64,000 bases of DNA from Xylogone sp. PMI_703. Its lineage: Eukaryota > Ascomycota > Leotiomycetes. Where the stretch lies: the NCBI GenBank assembly GCA_021399445.1, contig JAJTUQ010000023.1, positions 1-64,000 of the forward strand, given 5' to 3'. A model generated the notes under the pieces. It had not been told where the DNA came from, made no database searches, and saw only the letters and a list, made by a program, of their open reading frames with translations. Made by a program: the position numbers and the translations under genes. Positions 46,934 to 59,257 of the stretch are shown piece after piece. Positions within the stretch are counted from its first letter, which is position 1, and each line of letters starts with the position of its first letter.

Positions 46934-47345
46934 ACATATTTCCCAGCTTACCAGCTCACCCGGCTTACCGGCCCACCGAAATTTAGAGCAAAACTGAGCA
47001 AAATCACCTCCCCAGCAATTTCAACAACTACAAATTAGAATGACAAAATATGTATATGATAAATCAGTTTTCTGGCACGATATTGAATATCAAACCCTTA
47101 AATCTCTCATATATTTGTAATATTGTTAAAGTGTGACTTTACGTCTTGAAACCGACAGTATTTTATTACATAGCATCAACCACAAGTGTTGAGTATATCA
47201 AAAATTAGCTATTTATTAAAAACTATTATATTTGTTTACTATTCGATTGCGGCTTAGAATTTAATAAAAGTTGTTAAATTGCTGGGAGGTGATTTTGCTC
47301 AGTTTTGCCCTGAATTTCAGTGGGCTGGTGAGTTGGGGAATACGT
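46934..47345. mobile_element. MITE 5, pogo-type, diverged
   Basis: 412 bp, TA-flanked (46932-46933, 47346-47347). Inverted ends contain CACCTCCCAGCAATTT-like and AAAACTGAGCAAAATCACC segments, plus CAGCTCACC/CGGCTTACC units near the left terminus. The outer ACGTA bases are partly lost (ACATATTTCCC). It lies 300 bp upstream of the monooxygenase. Confidence 0.85.
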
Positions 47346-47347
47346 TA

Positions 47348-48156
47348 TACAGTAGTTAATTGAGCTACCAAACTAAATTAACAGGAGTCGATTAATGGGC
47401 AACTATTTTTAGAGCTAGCAATACAGTACAACTACTGTAGATTCGCGCTAGTGGATATAACTACGGTAATATGGTGCGCTTTAGTATTACAGTGTGCAAA
47501 GCAAAGTTGTGCTTATTGTGGAGTCGTCGGTGCCCCGAATTGACCGCCGGATTCCCGGCAACGATGCTAGGAGAAGCTTACCGGGATCGTCGGCCTACCG
47601 GTTCACAATCACCCACCACCGAGCTACTGGACTTAGCATCGCGGAACCATAGACACGAAGATGTGATCGTCACTATCAACATTGAAATTATGCGAGCATC
47701 AGAACATTATTAACAGTTACCCGAAAACTCGGATATTTTGAGACTTATATCATCAAAACTTTTATATTAAAATGAATCTATAACGAGTTCACTAAAACGG
47801 TCGACCTCACGCAGTTTCACCCTTTTCCAGCACACTGAAACACTTTACGGAGGGAAGTTTTGCAGATGGGCAGCGAATGGTGACTACATTGACGATAGGT
47901 TGATTCATAGTCCACTTTTAATAAATGTTACCCGACTCAGAATAATATTATATGCATAAATAGACTCTGGGTGTAGAAGATCTGATTTAAGTGTACCGTA
48001 CATTGTGTTCTGATGGGGACTCTCGTGTTGCTGGTATTTCTATTAGCTACCGCTCTAGAAAAGTTGCGATACGATGTAAGAAGATAATTCTAATTTGTTG
48101 TCAAGTGCGTTGTTGCTGTCAAATAACATTGACACCGTTGACTAATAAGATGACAT
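47348..48156. other. intergenic, no gene recognised
   Basis: An 80-codon plus-strand frame at 47471-47713 has no known motif. Confidence 0.4.
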
Positions 48157-48806
48157 TCAGAGATCTAACTTCTCTGCTACACCAGTTTTAAGATCGTATA
48201 TCCACCCGGAAACCTTAGTATGAGGCTTCCACAGCGGATGAGTCCTCAAAAACATGACGTCTTGCTTAACGCTCTTCTCCAGCCTCTCTCTCTCTGTCTC
48301 CCCATCAGGGAAAGGAATATAAGCCATGGCCTCTGCGTAGGCATAAGCGTCCTGCTTGAATGGGCCTCCAGGAGCATTAGGATCGTTTTGCGCAATGATA
48401 TTTAGAATCAAGTTGTCGCTATAATGAAGAGCGCTACAATCTAGTCCCGGGTCAACAGTGATGAGGACTAGTTTTAGAATATTAACCTACCAGTGTGATG
48501 GACAACCATAACCTCCCTGACCCAGTCTTTTGCTGTAAAGGCTAACGCATCAATCAAAGTCACCGTACGGATCACCCCTGGATCTGCAGCTCGACCACCC
48601 TCATTACGAATTGCAAAAGCTTCTTGTTCCTTCAGCTTGAATATATGTTCAGGTGTGCAGCGGGGATCCGAGCAAGTGAGGATCCCGGTACGTGAGCGGT
48701 CGCCCACGACAGGATCAGGCACAGGGAAGATATTTTCAGAGTAGTCTTTGTTTTTCTCATCAAAGTTATACGGAGTATAGGGGGTTAAGACATATGTTCC
48801 AGCCAT
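48157..48806 (-). CDS. beta-carbonic anhydrase family protein, minus strand
   Basis: Two exons, 48491-48806 and 48157-48440, joined by a 50-bp intron, give 199 residues. Zinc ligands of the beta class are present: Cys45 with Asp47 (TCSDPRC), His104 and Cys107 (VHHTDC), the last pair spanning the intron, which supports the acceptor chosen at 48441. RNEGGR in the middle is the other conserved signature. The C-terminal half (KSVKQDVMFLRTHPLW) resembles its neighbour at 49228. The reaction would be reversible hydration of CO2; some members of this branch act on other substrates. No targeting peptide is evident. It is divergently arranged with its paralog. Confidence 0.9.
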
Positions 48807-49227
48807 CTTCTGTGAGAAAGGTATGGGTGGTTGAGGCAGTGATAATACAAAGCAAACTGTCACAGTAATGCGTCAGGGGAGATACTATCTGTGTAGATAT
48901 GGACTCTCATATTAATTCCAAGGAAATAATATGTCGATCTATATATCTATTACAAATCCGGCCGGTGGATTGCAGGAGAAATCTATTCCGTCGGCGAATA
49001 CAGAATTTAAAACCGATATACGGCATTACCGGCCTCAAATGCAGATACCGGCATTCCGAGTGTGACTTGCGGCTTTAGGGCTTTAGAAGAACGATCATGT
49101 ATTAAGTCTACCAATGCCAAAGTACTTTATTATGATTACTCCCACCTCATGAATCAGAAGGTGATAACTAGACAGGCCAGAGGTTAACGTGCAATATATT
49201 TTAAACTCACTTTCTTTAGCACGAAAT
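48807..49227. promoter_or_regulatory. shared intergenic promoter region of two divergent carbonic anhydrases
   Basis: 421 bp separate the two start codons. No transposon is inserted. GC-rich inverted CCGGCC/GGCCGG pieces occur around 48957-49032. Shared control is inferred from the arrangement only. Confidence 0.5.
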
Positions 49228-49979
49228 ATGTCTACTACACATACCCTCGGTAGGCCAGCATCAGGGCTATTCGTCCCCTATGACTTCGAGGCGGCGAACA
49301 AAGAATATGTTGCTGAAGGCTTTACCCCATTACCTGACGATCTCACAAGAGGCGCTCGATCCCGCACTGCGATAATTACCTGCATTGACTCTCGTACCAC
49401 GCCGGAGTACTTTTTCCAACTAAAGCCTAATGATGCTTGGTCAATCAGGAACGGAGGCGGACGGGCGAATGATCCTGGCGTTCTCCGGTCTCTAACCATT
49501 ATCCAAGCTCTCAGTGAGTTGAGAGAGATTAAGATTATTCATCATTCAAGTCAGTACTCTATTTTACTAATAGAATCTAACCTCTAGTTTTCCTTCCCTT
49601 GCTCAAATCCACTGAAGACTGTAAAGCGCCGTTTTTAAAAAATACTGAACTATTTGACTAACAGAAACTGATCTATAAAGACTGTGGATCGCTGTATTAT
49701 ACGAATGAATGGGTGCACCAATATGTTTCCAATAATAGTTCTGCACAGAGAGAAACGTCAGGGATGTTTAATGATCATGCTGTTGGTCATGGTGAGGCTT
49801 TGTCTACGATACCTTTTTATAGACATGGTATGGAGAAAGACGAAAGAGAAATTGTTGAAAACAGCGTGAAACAAGACGTTCGCTTTCTTCGCGGCCATCC
49901 CTTGATCAAGTCTACGGTTATAATCACTGGGTGGTATTATGATTTGCACACTGGCCGCGTAGAGGAAGTTAAAGTTTGA
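49228..49979 (+). CDS. beta-carbonic anhydrase family protein, plus strand
   Basis: Two exons, 49228-49549 and 49681-49979 (intron 131 bp), give 206 residues. Ligands Cys52 and Asp54 (TCIDSRTTPEYFF), His106 and Cys109 (HHSNCGSLYY) are present. Asn108 replaces the Asp seen in most HTDCG motifs; the codon spans the intron. RNGGGR is intact. Identity with the minus-strand neighbour is moderate, highest in TTPEYFF/TPEHIF and SVKQDVRFLRGHPL. An in-frame ATG at 49189 could add 13 residues; 49228 is preferred because the family usually starts close to this point. Same predicted reaction as its neighbour. The pair is an old duplication, too diverged to attract RIP. Confidence 0.88.
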
Positions 49980-50430
49980 TCTTTGATTAATGACATTAAG
50001 GAGATGATGATCATGTCGATTTTATTGATATTGTCATAAAAATATATGATGTGGAGTTATGATCCAGAATCTGTGTAACCAGAAACCTAATTGAATTATT
50101 CAACAAATGTGCGCCGCCTTCCCGTCAACCCAGCCCGCCGAAAGCTGATAATACTGCCCAGCTAAAAGTTTGATAACTAGATCCACTAAAAAAGTGTGCC
50201 TGCAGGTTCAACATATCAACTTATTAGCCTCTTGACAGCGAGATCCGATAGCATACAATATAAATATAAAATATCTCATTGGATTATCACTCAGTTATCA
50301 TTCCTGGGAGGAAGGCTTGCAGACGACTGACCAGTCCTGTTACTTTACAAATCTTGGAGGGGCGGGTCGTTAATATTGATATACTAGGATTGTTCTCTAC
50401 CATACGCACGAAATCTAATATGAAATGAAA
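49980..50430. other. intergenic spacer
   Basis: No gene; convergent 3' ends of the carbonic anhydrase and the regulator pseudogene. Confidence 0.45.
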
Positions 50431-52604
50431 TCAGTAAACTGGACTTAACATAGCCACATATTGGAAAAAGGTTGAGGATGGTAGTTTCCAAAAATAGGGA
50501 ATACCTAGCATTAGATGGGCTATTTTCCAATACCCAGCAAAGCTTTTGATCACCTGAAGCAAGAGTTGTCTGTCGAGGTCGCGCTTAAGGCTAGAGGATC
50601 TTCGATCCCCACTATCCTGCCGCTTTGCAACATAGATAGAGGCAGGACCGATCATGGCACAAGCCATCCATGGTGAGCAGAATGTGACAGTATCTGAAGT
50701 CCAATATTGTCGAACCACATAAAGTATCTCGGATAAAAATTGTGTATATAACTGAACTTGAGTCTCATAAGAGACTCTATTCCGTGATGATGCTTCTATA
50801 CCTGCACCATAAGAATTTCTGGGTTCAATTCCAGCAGGCAATATGGTAATGATACTACTCGCACTAACAAGACTATCAGCAGTGTGACCGACTAAATAGT
50901 ATAAATCTCTTACTTTTGCAAGAGTATATGCGTTGAAAGCACGTGGTTCCTTTGACCGTAAGTTGTTCTATTGAACCCTGTGGATAAAGAAAGGTTAAAA
51001 TTTGGTGGTAATGTAATATGGAGACATTTTATGGCCGAAAGAAAAGCGTGCAGCTGTTCAGCGGATGCTAGGCAAGTCTCATAGTAATCATATGCCCATC
51101 TCATGTAATCGTGAGCAACGAGATACCATGCAAATTCAGACTGATTCGGGCTGTTTTCTAAGGTCCGCCAGGCTTCAAGTGGTTTCTCACTAGAAATGGA
51201 AACAGAACTAACAGGTGTACAGCTGAACCATGCATCATCTGACACAGGAAGACACACTTTAAGACGCTGCATTTCGATTGCGAATGGCTGGCGAGTAATA
51301 ATAGACGTGAACGTGTCAAGCTCCCAAAGAGCCCACCACGACCTGCGCTTCTCCTCTTTGACAACCCACTGCCTGATCGATTCCTGGCACAATGAATCAG
51401 TTTCCTGAGTATCTTTATCGAGAGTGTGCAGTGATAACGCATATGCCATTTGGCACAAGATGCCAATACCAAGATATCCTCGACAATCCGGGGCCGAAGT
51501 CACACAGTAGTAGGTCAATAGAATAGAGCCTTGCAGGTGGCTCAATGATGGTTCGTCTACCGTGGAGAGGTTGTTAAACATATCATAGAGTGCAATTGCT
51601 TTCTGTGCAAACATTTCTCCTCGATCCAGTGGTCTGACGGAATCCAGCTCACTGGAGGTAGAAAACCGTGATGCTAAGGCAAACATACTATTGAGAACGA
51701 AAGCCAACGTAGCTGGGATTGACTCCCCAGCTTGAAGACGTGGTTTTATGTTCTCGTGGAAGTCATGCTCGAAAGATGGTCAATGAAAGAGAGGGAGAAA
51801 TCCTTGAACATGGGAGAAATATAGGTTGATTCTGCATAACATTAAGAACCGCACTCTAGCATGAATAAATGGTAGACCTTACAAGTGATCCGCTATGTCA
51901 GCTGAACATGGAATAGAACAGCTAGCGTTGACATCCATAGTTTCTTGATGCACAGAATCACTAAGAGGCCCCATGGCTATGTAAGGTGGTGATGAAGTAG
52001 TTTACATTTCAGGATTGGTTGCCAAGAAGTTAAGGTCATACTCTATGTTTGCCCCAAGATCATCACCAGAGGAAGCACTTAATGTGGGAATCATATCGAG
52101 CATATCTAGTTGATGTTCCTCGTGACTAGCAAAAGATGACAAGGGTTGAAGCAGCTGCGACAATCCGTCATCTGTATAACTCGCTGAAACAGAAGATGAG
52201 ATAAAATTGGCATCCAGACTACATAGTGTTTGTGGCGCCAGATCGCTGTTCGTATATTCTCGAAAATGATTCAGCTGTTGGCTGGACACCAAGTTACCAG
52301 ATGAATGTTCTTGGTGTTGCGAAACACCGTGGTTTTCTTGAACCGGACCGTCACTGTCAATCCAGCGAAGAACTTCTGCTAGTTGCACTACACGTGATGG
52401 TAAGTGGACAAATACTCTCATAATTCGCATACCTACTATTTCATTAATAGATACTCTTACCTATCCTGCTATGGTCTCTTAACAATGTAGGTAGGCTTTG
52501 AAGCGTTTTTCGAATGCGTCTCTGTGGCTTCTTTCGGTGAGTTGGAAAATTGCATATTGATCGAGTTTTGGCACAGGTCGAACATATTGGCCGCCTCATG
52601 TCGC
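50431..52604 (-). pseudogene. Zn(II)2Cys6 transcription factor, first exon lost and two nonsense codons
   Basis: Exons 52461-52604, 51883-52387, 50914-51831 and 50431-50872 keep phase across introns of 73, 51 and 41 bp. The first visible exon starts inside the zinc cluster (DMRRPICSTCAKTRSIC), so the three N-terminal cysteines should lie in a preceding exon. Upstream sequence is a 930-bp TIR element, and no intact exon is seen beyond it. The fungal regulator domain follows (LYFSHVQGFLPLFH ... LALASRFS-like FALASRFSTSSELD; WVVKEEKRRSWWALWELDTF). TAA at 52002-52004 and TGA at 51780-51782 read as CAA->TAA and CGA->TGA. It lies between the carbonic anhydrases and a repeat block. Not expected to be functional. 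Confidence 0.85.
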
Positions 52605-52654
52605 CTAGAAGATAGAGAGATAAGTATTCATTATTATCATCTATGAGATATAGG

Positions 52655-53583
52655 AAATATGTGTTCTAGCCCATACGCCAATATATTCGCTTCGTAAATG
52701 GGCTGGCCCATACATAAATAATTGAAGCTATTTGTGTATAGGCTAGCTCATACGTAAATTACCCCACTTACTGTGATATAGCGGTGTAGCTCAAATACTC
52801 TGCCCTTGCCCTTCTTTCCCCTTTTTCTCTACAATTATTCAATCTAATTACTATTATTCAATATGGCCCTAATTGAATTAATTAATCTTTTCTTTAATAG
52901 TGTACGTTTTGTTTTTCAAGATCATATATATAGCGATAGCTATATTAACAAGGAACGAATTAATCTTTAACATTAGTAAAGGATGTACACCTTTTTGGAT
53001 AATCTTAAGCTTAAACCCTAGTAAACTTTGGCTGTTAATCTTAGGTTATAACAGAAATTAACAGAAAAATCGTTTTAATTATTATTACTAAAAAGGTTTC
53101 TATAAGTCAAAGAGTTATAATATCTTGTTAGTATAAAGGTTTATATAATATTAAAAGATATCATTATTATAAAGAAAGTCAGAATTGTATAATATATTAT
53201 TATAAAAATAACTATAATTATAGTTAGTTATTAAAGTTGACAATTCGTACTAAAGTAGCTTTAGTTAATAGAATCTCAAAAAGGAAACATACAAAGGTAG
53301 ATATTATAGGAAATATTATTATAATTGATTAATTAGAGTATAATTAAGAGTATAATTAGTAATTAAATAAATAAATAAATTAAGAGTTATTAAAAATGTA
53401 GTTAAAAGTTATATTTACGTATAGGCTAATTTATATACAAATAACTTTAATTATTTATGTATAAACTAACTAATACATAAATACTCATATTAGTGTATAG
53501 ACTAGTTTATACATAAATATTTATGTATGGGCTAGCTTATTTACGAAGCGAATATATTAGTATATAAGCTAGAATATATGTTA
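52655..53583. mobile_element. AT-rich TIR element of about 930 bp in the regulator's first intron
   Basis: Inverted ends of 100-150 bp share TTCTAGCYYATAYRC, AATATATTCGCTTCGTAAAT and AGCCCATACATAAATA. Inside, GTATGGGCTAGC / GTATAGACTAG units recur in both orientations. There is no coding. The ends are fuzzy because of transitions, and no target duplication can be fixed. It separates the second zinc-cluster exon from any first exon. Confidence 0.7.
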
Positions 53584-53882
53584 ACATTTTGTCTTTTTCT
53601 GATTAATGTCTTCTGTTAACCGTAAACGAAACTACAAGTCGCAGTTTATCACAGACCTATTATACTACTCACATACTCAATTTGAAGGTCCCCTACTTTC
53701 TTTAATCAATGAATTCATGGTGAATATTGTTAAAGCAAGATGGATAAACAAGTTGTGTTTTCGCGGATGACGTTCTCCTCCATGATTAAAATACAGGAAT
53801 GAAATATTTCGAAGGAAACCGTTATTACCCGCGGACTTTTAATTCACCACAGCAGAGGTTCCGGAATCATGATTATAACGCT
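53584..53882. other. spacer between TIR element and gypsy copy
   Basis: Normal-composition sequence. On the minus strand TGCGACTTGTAGTTTCG (about 53621-53641) faintly resembles the start of a zinc cluster but is out of frame, so it is not accepted as exon 1 of the regulator. Confidence 0.35.
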
Positions 53883-56800
53883 AGATCTTATAATTTTTTT
53901 TAGCAGAAAATTTTATAAAAAAATTTATTATAAAACTAAAAGTATAATATTTTCAAGAGTTTTTTTTTAATCATAAGTAAGTTAAATATGTTAATATTTA
54001 TGACTAAGGAAATAAAGTAATAATTCCTTAAAACTGTTTATCTTAATAATTTTCTACTAAAGGAATATTAAGATATAACTGATTTACTAAACTCTTTCTT
54101 TTTACGACAAGTTAAAGAAAAATTAATAATCTATAAAGAATTTTAAGGTAGATTTTGTTAGATTAGATGAGATTCTTTAAAAAAAAAAGGAATATACTAA
54201 AGTTTTATTAATATATTCTTTATATATAATATTTAAAGAGTTAGAACTTAACTAAAGATAAACAGAAAATTCTTTTCAGAAGATCTTCTAAGGTTTTAAG
54301 CTTTTTAACTATATAAAGTATAAAAATTTTATAGTTTAACTTTATTAAACAAATAAGTCATAAGTAAGTAAAAAGAATAATATTAATTAAAACAACTTTT
54401 CACTTTAACAAAAATTATGTAAAAACTTAGAAATTAATCAAAAAGAATATTTTTAAGATATATTATTATTTTAACAAAATAAATTTCTTTAGTATAAAAT
54501 ATGAAAATTAAGAATAATAATTAAGGTTATATAAATTAACTTTAAAAAAATTATTATTAATAATTTATACCATAATAACTTAATACTTTATTTTTTAAGA
54601 AAAAACATATAATTATTAAAACAGAACTTTTATACATAAATAGTATATTATAAAGATAAAAAAAATATACTAAATTAAAAAGAAAATATACCGAAAAATA
54701 ATTTTTTATACAAAATATTAAAAATAATATTATAATTATAAAATAAGTTATTATTATAAATTTAACAAAGAATAAATATTTTTTAAGAAGTATATTAACA
54801 ATTTATTCAACATAAACAAGCCTAAAAAACAAACTTTATTATAGTTAACCTAAAAAAAAGAATTTAATATTAAGTTTATAAAAAATATATTTATAACAAG
54901 AAAAAGAAATATTATCTACTTAAGTATTAAGTTTAACAACAAAAAGCTAATAATAGACTTTAGAAACTAGATTAACCTTATATTATCTAAAGTTACTAAA
55001 GTACTAGAAATATCTACAGAAACCTTTAATTAATCTTTACAGATGACAAATAACTTAATTGACAAAAAAAAAGTATTTATTAAGATTAAATTCTTTATTA
55101 TAAGAATTAATAATTATTAAGGAAATATTTAATTCAAAATCTTAATCTTAAAAAAAGAAAATATTATTTTAGAATAATTTTAGTTAAAATTCTATAACTT
55201 AAGTATTAATTAGAAAACTAAAAAACTAATATTTAAATACTTTTGTAATATTAAACTAAAAGAATAATTAATACAAAATATTTTTATTATCGAATATATT
55301 CAAGATAATCTCTAGAGTTAATTAAACATTTTCCTTGAAGAATACTAAGATTATCATAAGTTATTCATTTTATAACCAAAAAATATTATTTTATCTTTAT
55401 ATAAAGAATAAGATTATAAGATTATTTTTTAGGAAAATATAATATTTTTATATAAACTTATATATAGAACTAATTTTATAAAAGATGAAATCTTAAAAAA
55501 GTAACTAAATAAACAGATTATAAAGAATTTCTATAAAAAATTAAACTTTTCATAAAGAGTATTACTAATATAAACATTAAAGTCAGACAATTTTCAAGAA
55601 AAATTATATAAAGATTATAGAAATTTAAACAGTAAAACCATAAAAAATAAATACTTATTACTTTATATTAATAATATACAAAATATATTTATTAAAATAA
55701 AATATTTCATTAAACTAAACTTTACTGTAAAATTTAACTTAATAAAGATTAAGAAAAAACATAAATAATATATTGTTATTCAAACTAAGTATGAATTTTA
55801 CGAACCTTTAGTTATACCTTTTAGTTTAACAAATATATCAATAATCATACAGAAAGTAAATAATATAATCTTAAGATTATATTTAGATAATAACTTACTC
55901 CAAGAATAGTCAAAGAAGTCTAATAGTTCAACAAACTTATTAATTATTATAAACATTATATAATAAACTATTTAGCAAAAGTAAGTTCTTTAACAAAATT
56001 AATAAAAAAAGATAATATCTTTTATCTAAGAAAAGAGATAAGAAAAAGCTTTCTAAAAAGTTAAAGATTAATATAATAAAAACAAAATACTAATCTATAT
56101 TAATCCCGAAAAACTATATTAACTAAAAACAAATATCTCGGATAAAGTATTAAAAAAAGTTTTGTCACAGAAAGATAACAAAAGATATTAAAAGCTAATA
56201 ATCTTTTATTCCTAAAAATTTATTCTAGTTAAGTTAAATTATAATATTTACAAAAAAAACTTTTAACTATTATAAAATATTATAAATACTGAAAATTTTA
56301 TTTATATAATATTAAACATCAGTTTAAGATTTTATTAAATTACAAAAATCTAATAACCTTTATGATTACTAAAAATCTTAACAAAAGATAAATATATTAA
56401 TATAAAACGTTAATATAATATAATTTCAGAATTTGTTATATTTAAAGAATAAAGAATACTAAAATTAATACTTTAAGTAAATAATTAGATTATATAAAAA
56501 GAAGTTTAAAACAAGAACTTATTATGTTTAAGAAAAAAATTTTTTATTTTAATTATATATAAATATTAATAATTATATAGATTATTAACAAAGAATAACT
56601 AAAAAGAATAAAAATTATTATTATAAAAAAAAGAAATTTCTAAGAATCCTGAGACTAATTAGCTTAAGGATCAGGAATTTCCAGATATTTAATTAAAGAA
56701 TAAGAAAATATTCATTTTATTAATAATTACTCAAGAGTTTATAAAAAAATAATATAAATTATTTATGTATAATTATCAAAAAATCACTCAAACCAAAAAT

Positions 56801-58050
56801 AAATTATAATAAGAATTCTTCATCTTTAAACTTTAGTAAAAAGTTATTAAAGTTATTAATAATTATAATATTTGTTATAAAACTAAAATATCAAAGAAAA
56901 AGCTTATAAAACAATTAATATTTCTTTAGATACTAAAGAAACCTTAGACTTTTATTTTATAAGACTTTATTATAAGATTATCTTTATTAAAAAATGTTAA
57001 TAAGCTTGATGACGATTATTATGACTTAATCCTTATTATAATAAATAAACTCATGAAGTATTTTATTATATTATTATAAAAAGAAATATAAATAATAAAA
57101 ATTTAGCAAAAATCATGATTTTTAAAGTTATAACAGATTATGATATTTTAACAGAAATTATATCAAATAAAGATAAGCTTTTTATATCAAAATTCTAGAA
57201 AACAATTTACAAGAGATTAAGTATTAAAAAGAAAATTATTATAAAGAAATAAGCTTAAATTAATAATCAGACTGAATAAGTTAACCAGATCATAAGAGTT
57301 TATCTTTAATGTTATATAGATTATAAGTAGTTAAACTAGAAAAATCTTTTATTAATAATATAATTAGTATATAATAATACAAAAAGTAAGATTATTAAAG
57401 TTATGTTTTTCTTTACAAATTATGGTTATAAAGTTTATACTCATTTTATAAAAATAAAGATAAAAAACATTTTTAAATTAGTTAAACAATAAGTAGATAA
57501 ATTAAAGAAAATCTATAATTACTTAAAGTATAACATTAAATTTATACAAAAATACATAAAGAAATATTATAATCAGAAACATAATATAAAACCTAGGCTA
57601 GAAGAAAAGAATAAAGTTTATATTATTTATAATTTTATTAAAACAATAAGACTAAATGATAAATTAGACTAAAAAAAGATTAACTTATATAAAATTAAGA
57701 CAAAATTAAGAAATCTGACATATAAACTAAAACTTTTTAATATTATATAAATATAAATATACTTAGTATTTTATATAATTATATTAAAAAAGATATTACT
57801 AAGATTATTGTTAACTTTAGACTTAAAATTAAAATAAAACTTAAATATAAAATAAAAAGTCAAAAAGATCTTAAAATACAAGTTAATAAAAAACAAGAAA
57901 AAATACTTAATCAGATAAAAAGAATAAAAAGAAAGTAAATAGTTAAATATATAAAAATCAAAGAAATATTTTATTAGCTTTAATAAGCTTCTAGAAAAAT
58001 ACAAATAAATAAAGTTAACTAAACTTTGTCGAACAAAATATTAATATAAG

Positions 58051-58651
58051 TGTTATGACCCTGTAAGGTTACAACAAGTGACCTTGGTATAAAGCCTTTA
58101 TAACTGTTACCTTAGTTAAATAAGTATAAGATAAAACGGTTATTAAAGACCTGGTTATAGTATCGTTAGTATTATTACATTATTAATAACAGCGAAAAGA
58201 TAGTACAAGTTCAACATTAGTATTATAAAAAAGGTTATACAAGCTAAAAAATAATATTATCAAAATTATAATACTAACCCTTTGGTTGTACTAGTTAAGT
58301 AATAGTATGATCAGAGAAATAATATTACTTTTCTGTTTATACTAATAATTTACTCATATGTATAAAAAGTTAATACTAGCAGTTAAGTAAGTACCTGGAT
58401 TAGATAAGCGGATCCCATGGATCTCATGAATCCCCAGAAGGATCAATGGGATCGATGGGACTCGAAGGAAATTCACTTTTTATATAAGTAGATAAAACTT
58501 ACAGTAAATAAGAGCTTCGTGCTCAACTCAATTGATTTATAACATATTTACATTTCATAGTAAAGCTCTACATTCTAAGTTTCACTTGCTCCCTTGACCT
58601 CTCAAGCTTATTATTTGAGTAATAACCAAACCCCAAAGTAGGAACGTTACA
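58051..58651 (+). repeat. solo LTR inserted in the gypsy copy, TSD ATAAG
   Basis: 601 bp from TGTTATGACC to ACGTTACA, flanked by ATAAG on both sides (58046-58050, 58652-58656). The uninterrupted site is visible in the complete element as CATAAGTAAGG near 18346. It is related to, but shorter than, the 657-bp LTRs, and less RIP-mutated than its host, so it inserted later. Confidence 0.92.
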
Positions 58652-58656
58652 ATAAG

Positions 58657-59225
58657 TAAGTAAGTTAGTCTCGGAGAAAAAGACGTTAAAAAGATCTATC
58701 TCTGTTTAAGCCTTTTTTGCTAAATATAATATTTTCTTTTTTTCCTTTTTTAGTTTTTCCTTTTCTTCTGTTATATCAAATTTGTCAAAAAACTTTAGCT
58801 TTCGTTGAATTAACTTATTTTTGTAGTTATAAGATTTTTATTATAATTATTTTTTTTTCCTTTTTTCCTTTTTAATGTTTTGAAATAATAAAATCTAAAT
58901 TTTCTAACATATTATAAGAAATATTATAAGTATATCTATATCAAATATATTTAGTATATTTAATAAATTTCGAAGAATTAATAAAATATTTATGATTCTC
59001 CTTTTTGTAGAACAAATAAAGAATTATTTTTTTTGTAAAAATAAATTTTTTCACCAAGGAAATCAAGTGAAAATATTTTTTTTTATATTAAAATATAAAA
59101 AGAAAAGATTTATACTTTTTAACCTTAAGATTAAGAATAAAGAAAAAAAATTATATTTGAAAAGTATAATGAATAAAAGAAAGAAATTGATTAATAACGA
59201 AATTTCTTGTTGATTATCTTTAAGT
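58657..59225 (-). pseudogene. antisense accessory ORF of the truncated gypsy copy
   Basis: On the minus strand KFDITEEKEKLKKEKKK and FSETNLLTY (about 58660-58800) match LDELNTKEEKEKLNQEQKKK and the PSDTNFLTY end of the accessory ORF at 18370-18880. The N-terminal part to about 59225 is too mutated to follow. It again sits antisense between pol and the 3' LTR. Confidence 0.6.
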
Positions 59226-59257
59226 AATAAAATAACGTTAACTTAAGAAAAAAATAA

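Noticed and set aside
53621..53641. TGCGACTTGTAGTTTCG-like string as lost zinc-cluster exon
   Set aside because: Needs a frameshift and lacks the third Cys; not distinguishable from chance.
58051..58651. 3' LTR of the truncated gypsy copy
   Set aside because: The perfect ATAAG duplication and the empty site in the complete copy show it is a later solo LTR; the real 3' LTR is at 59258-59740.
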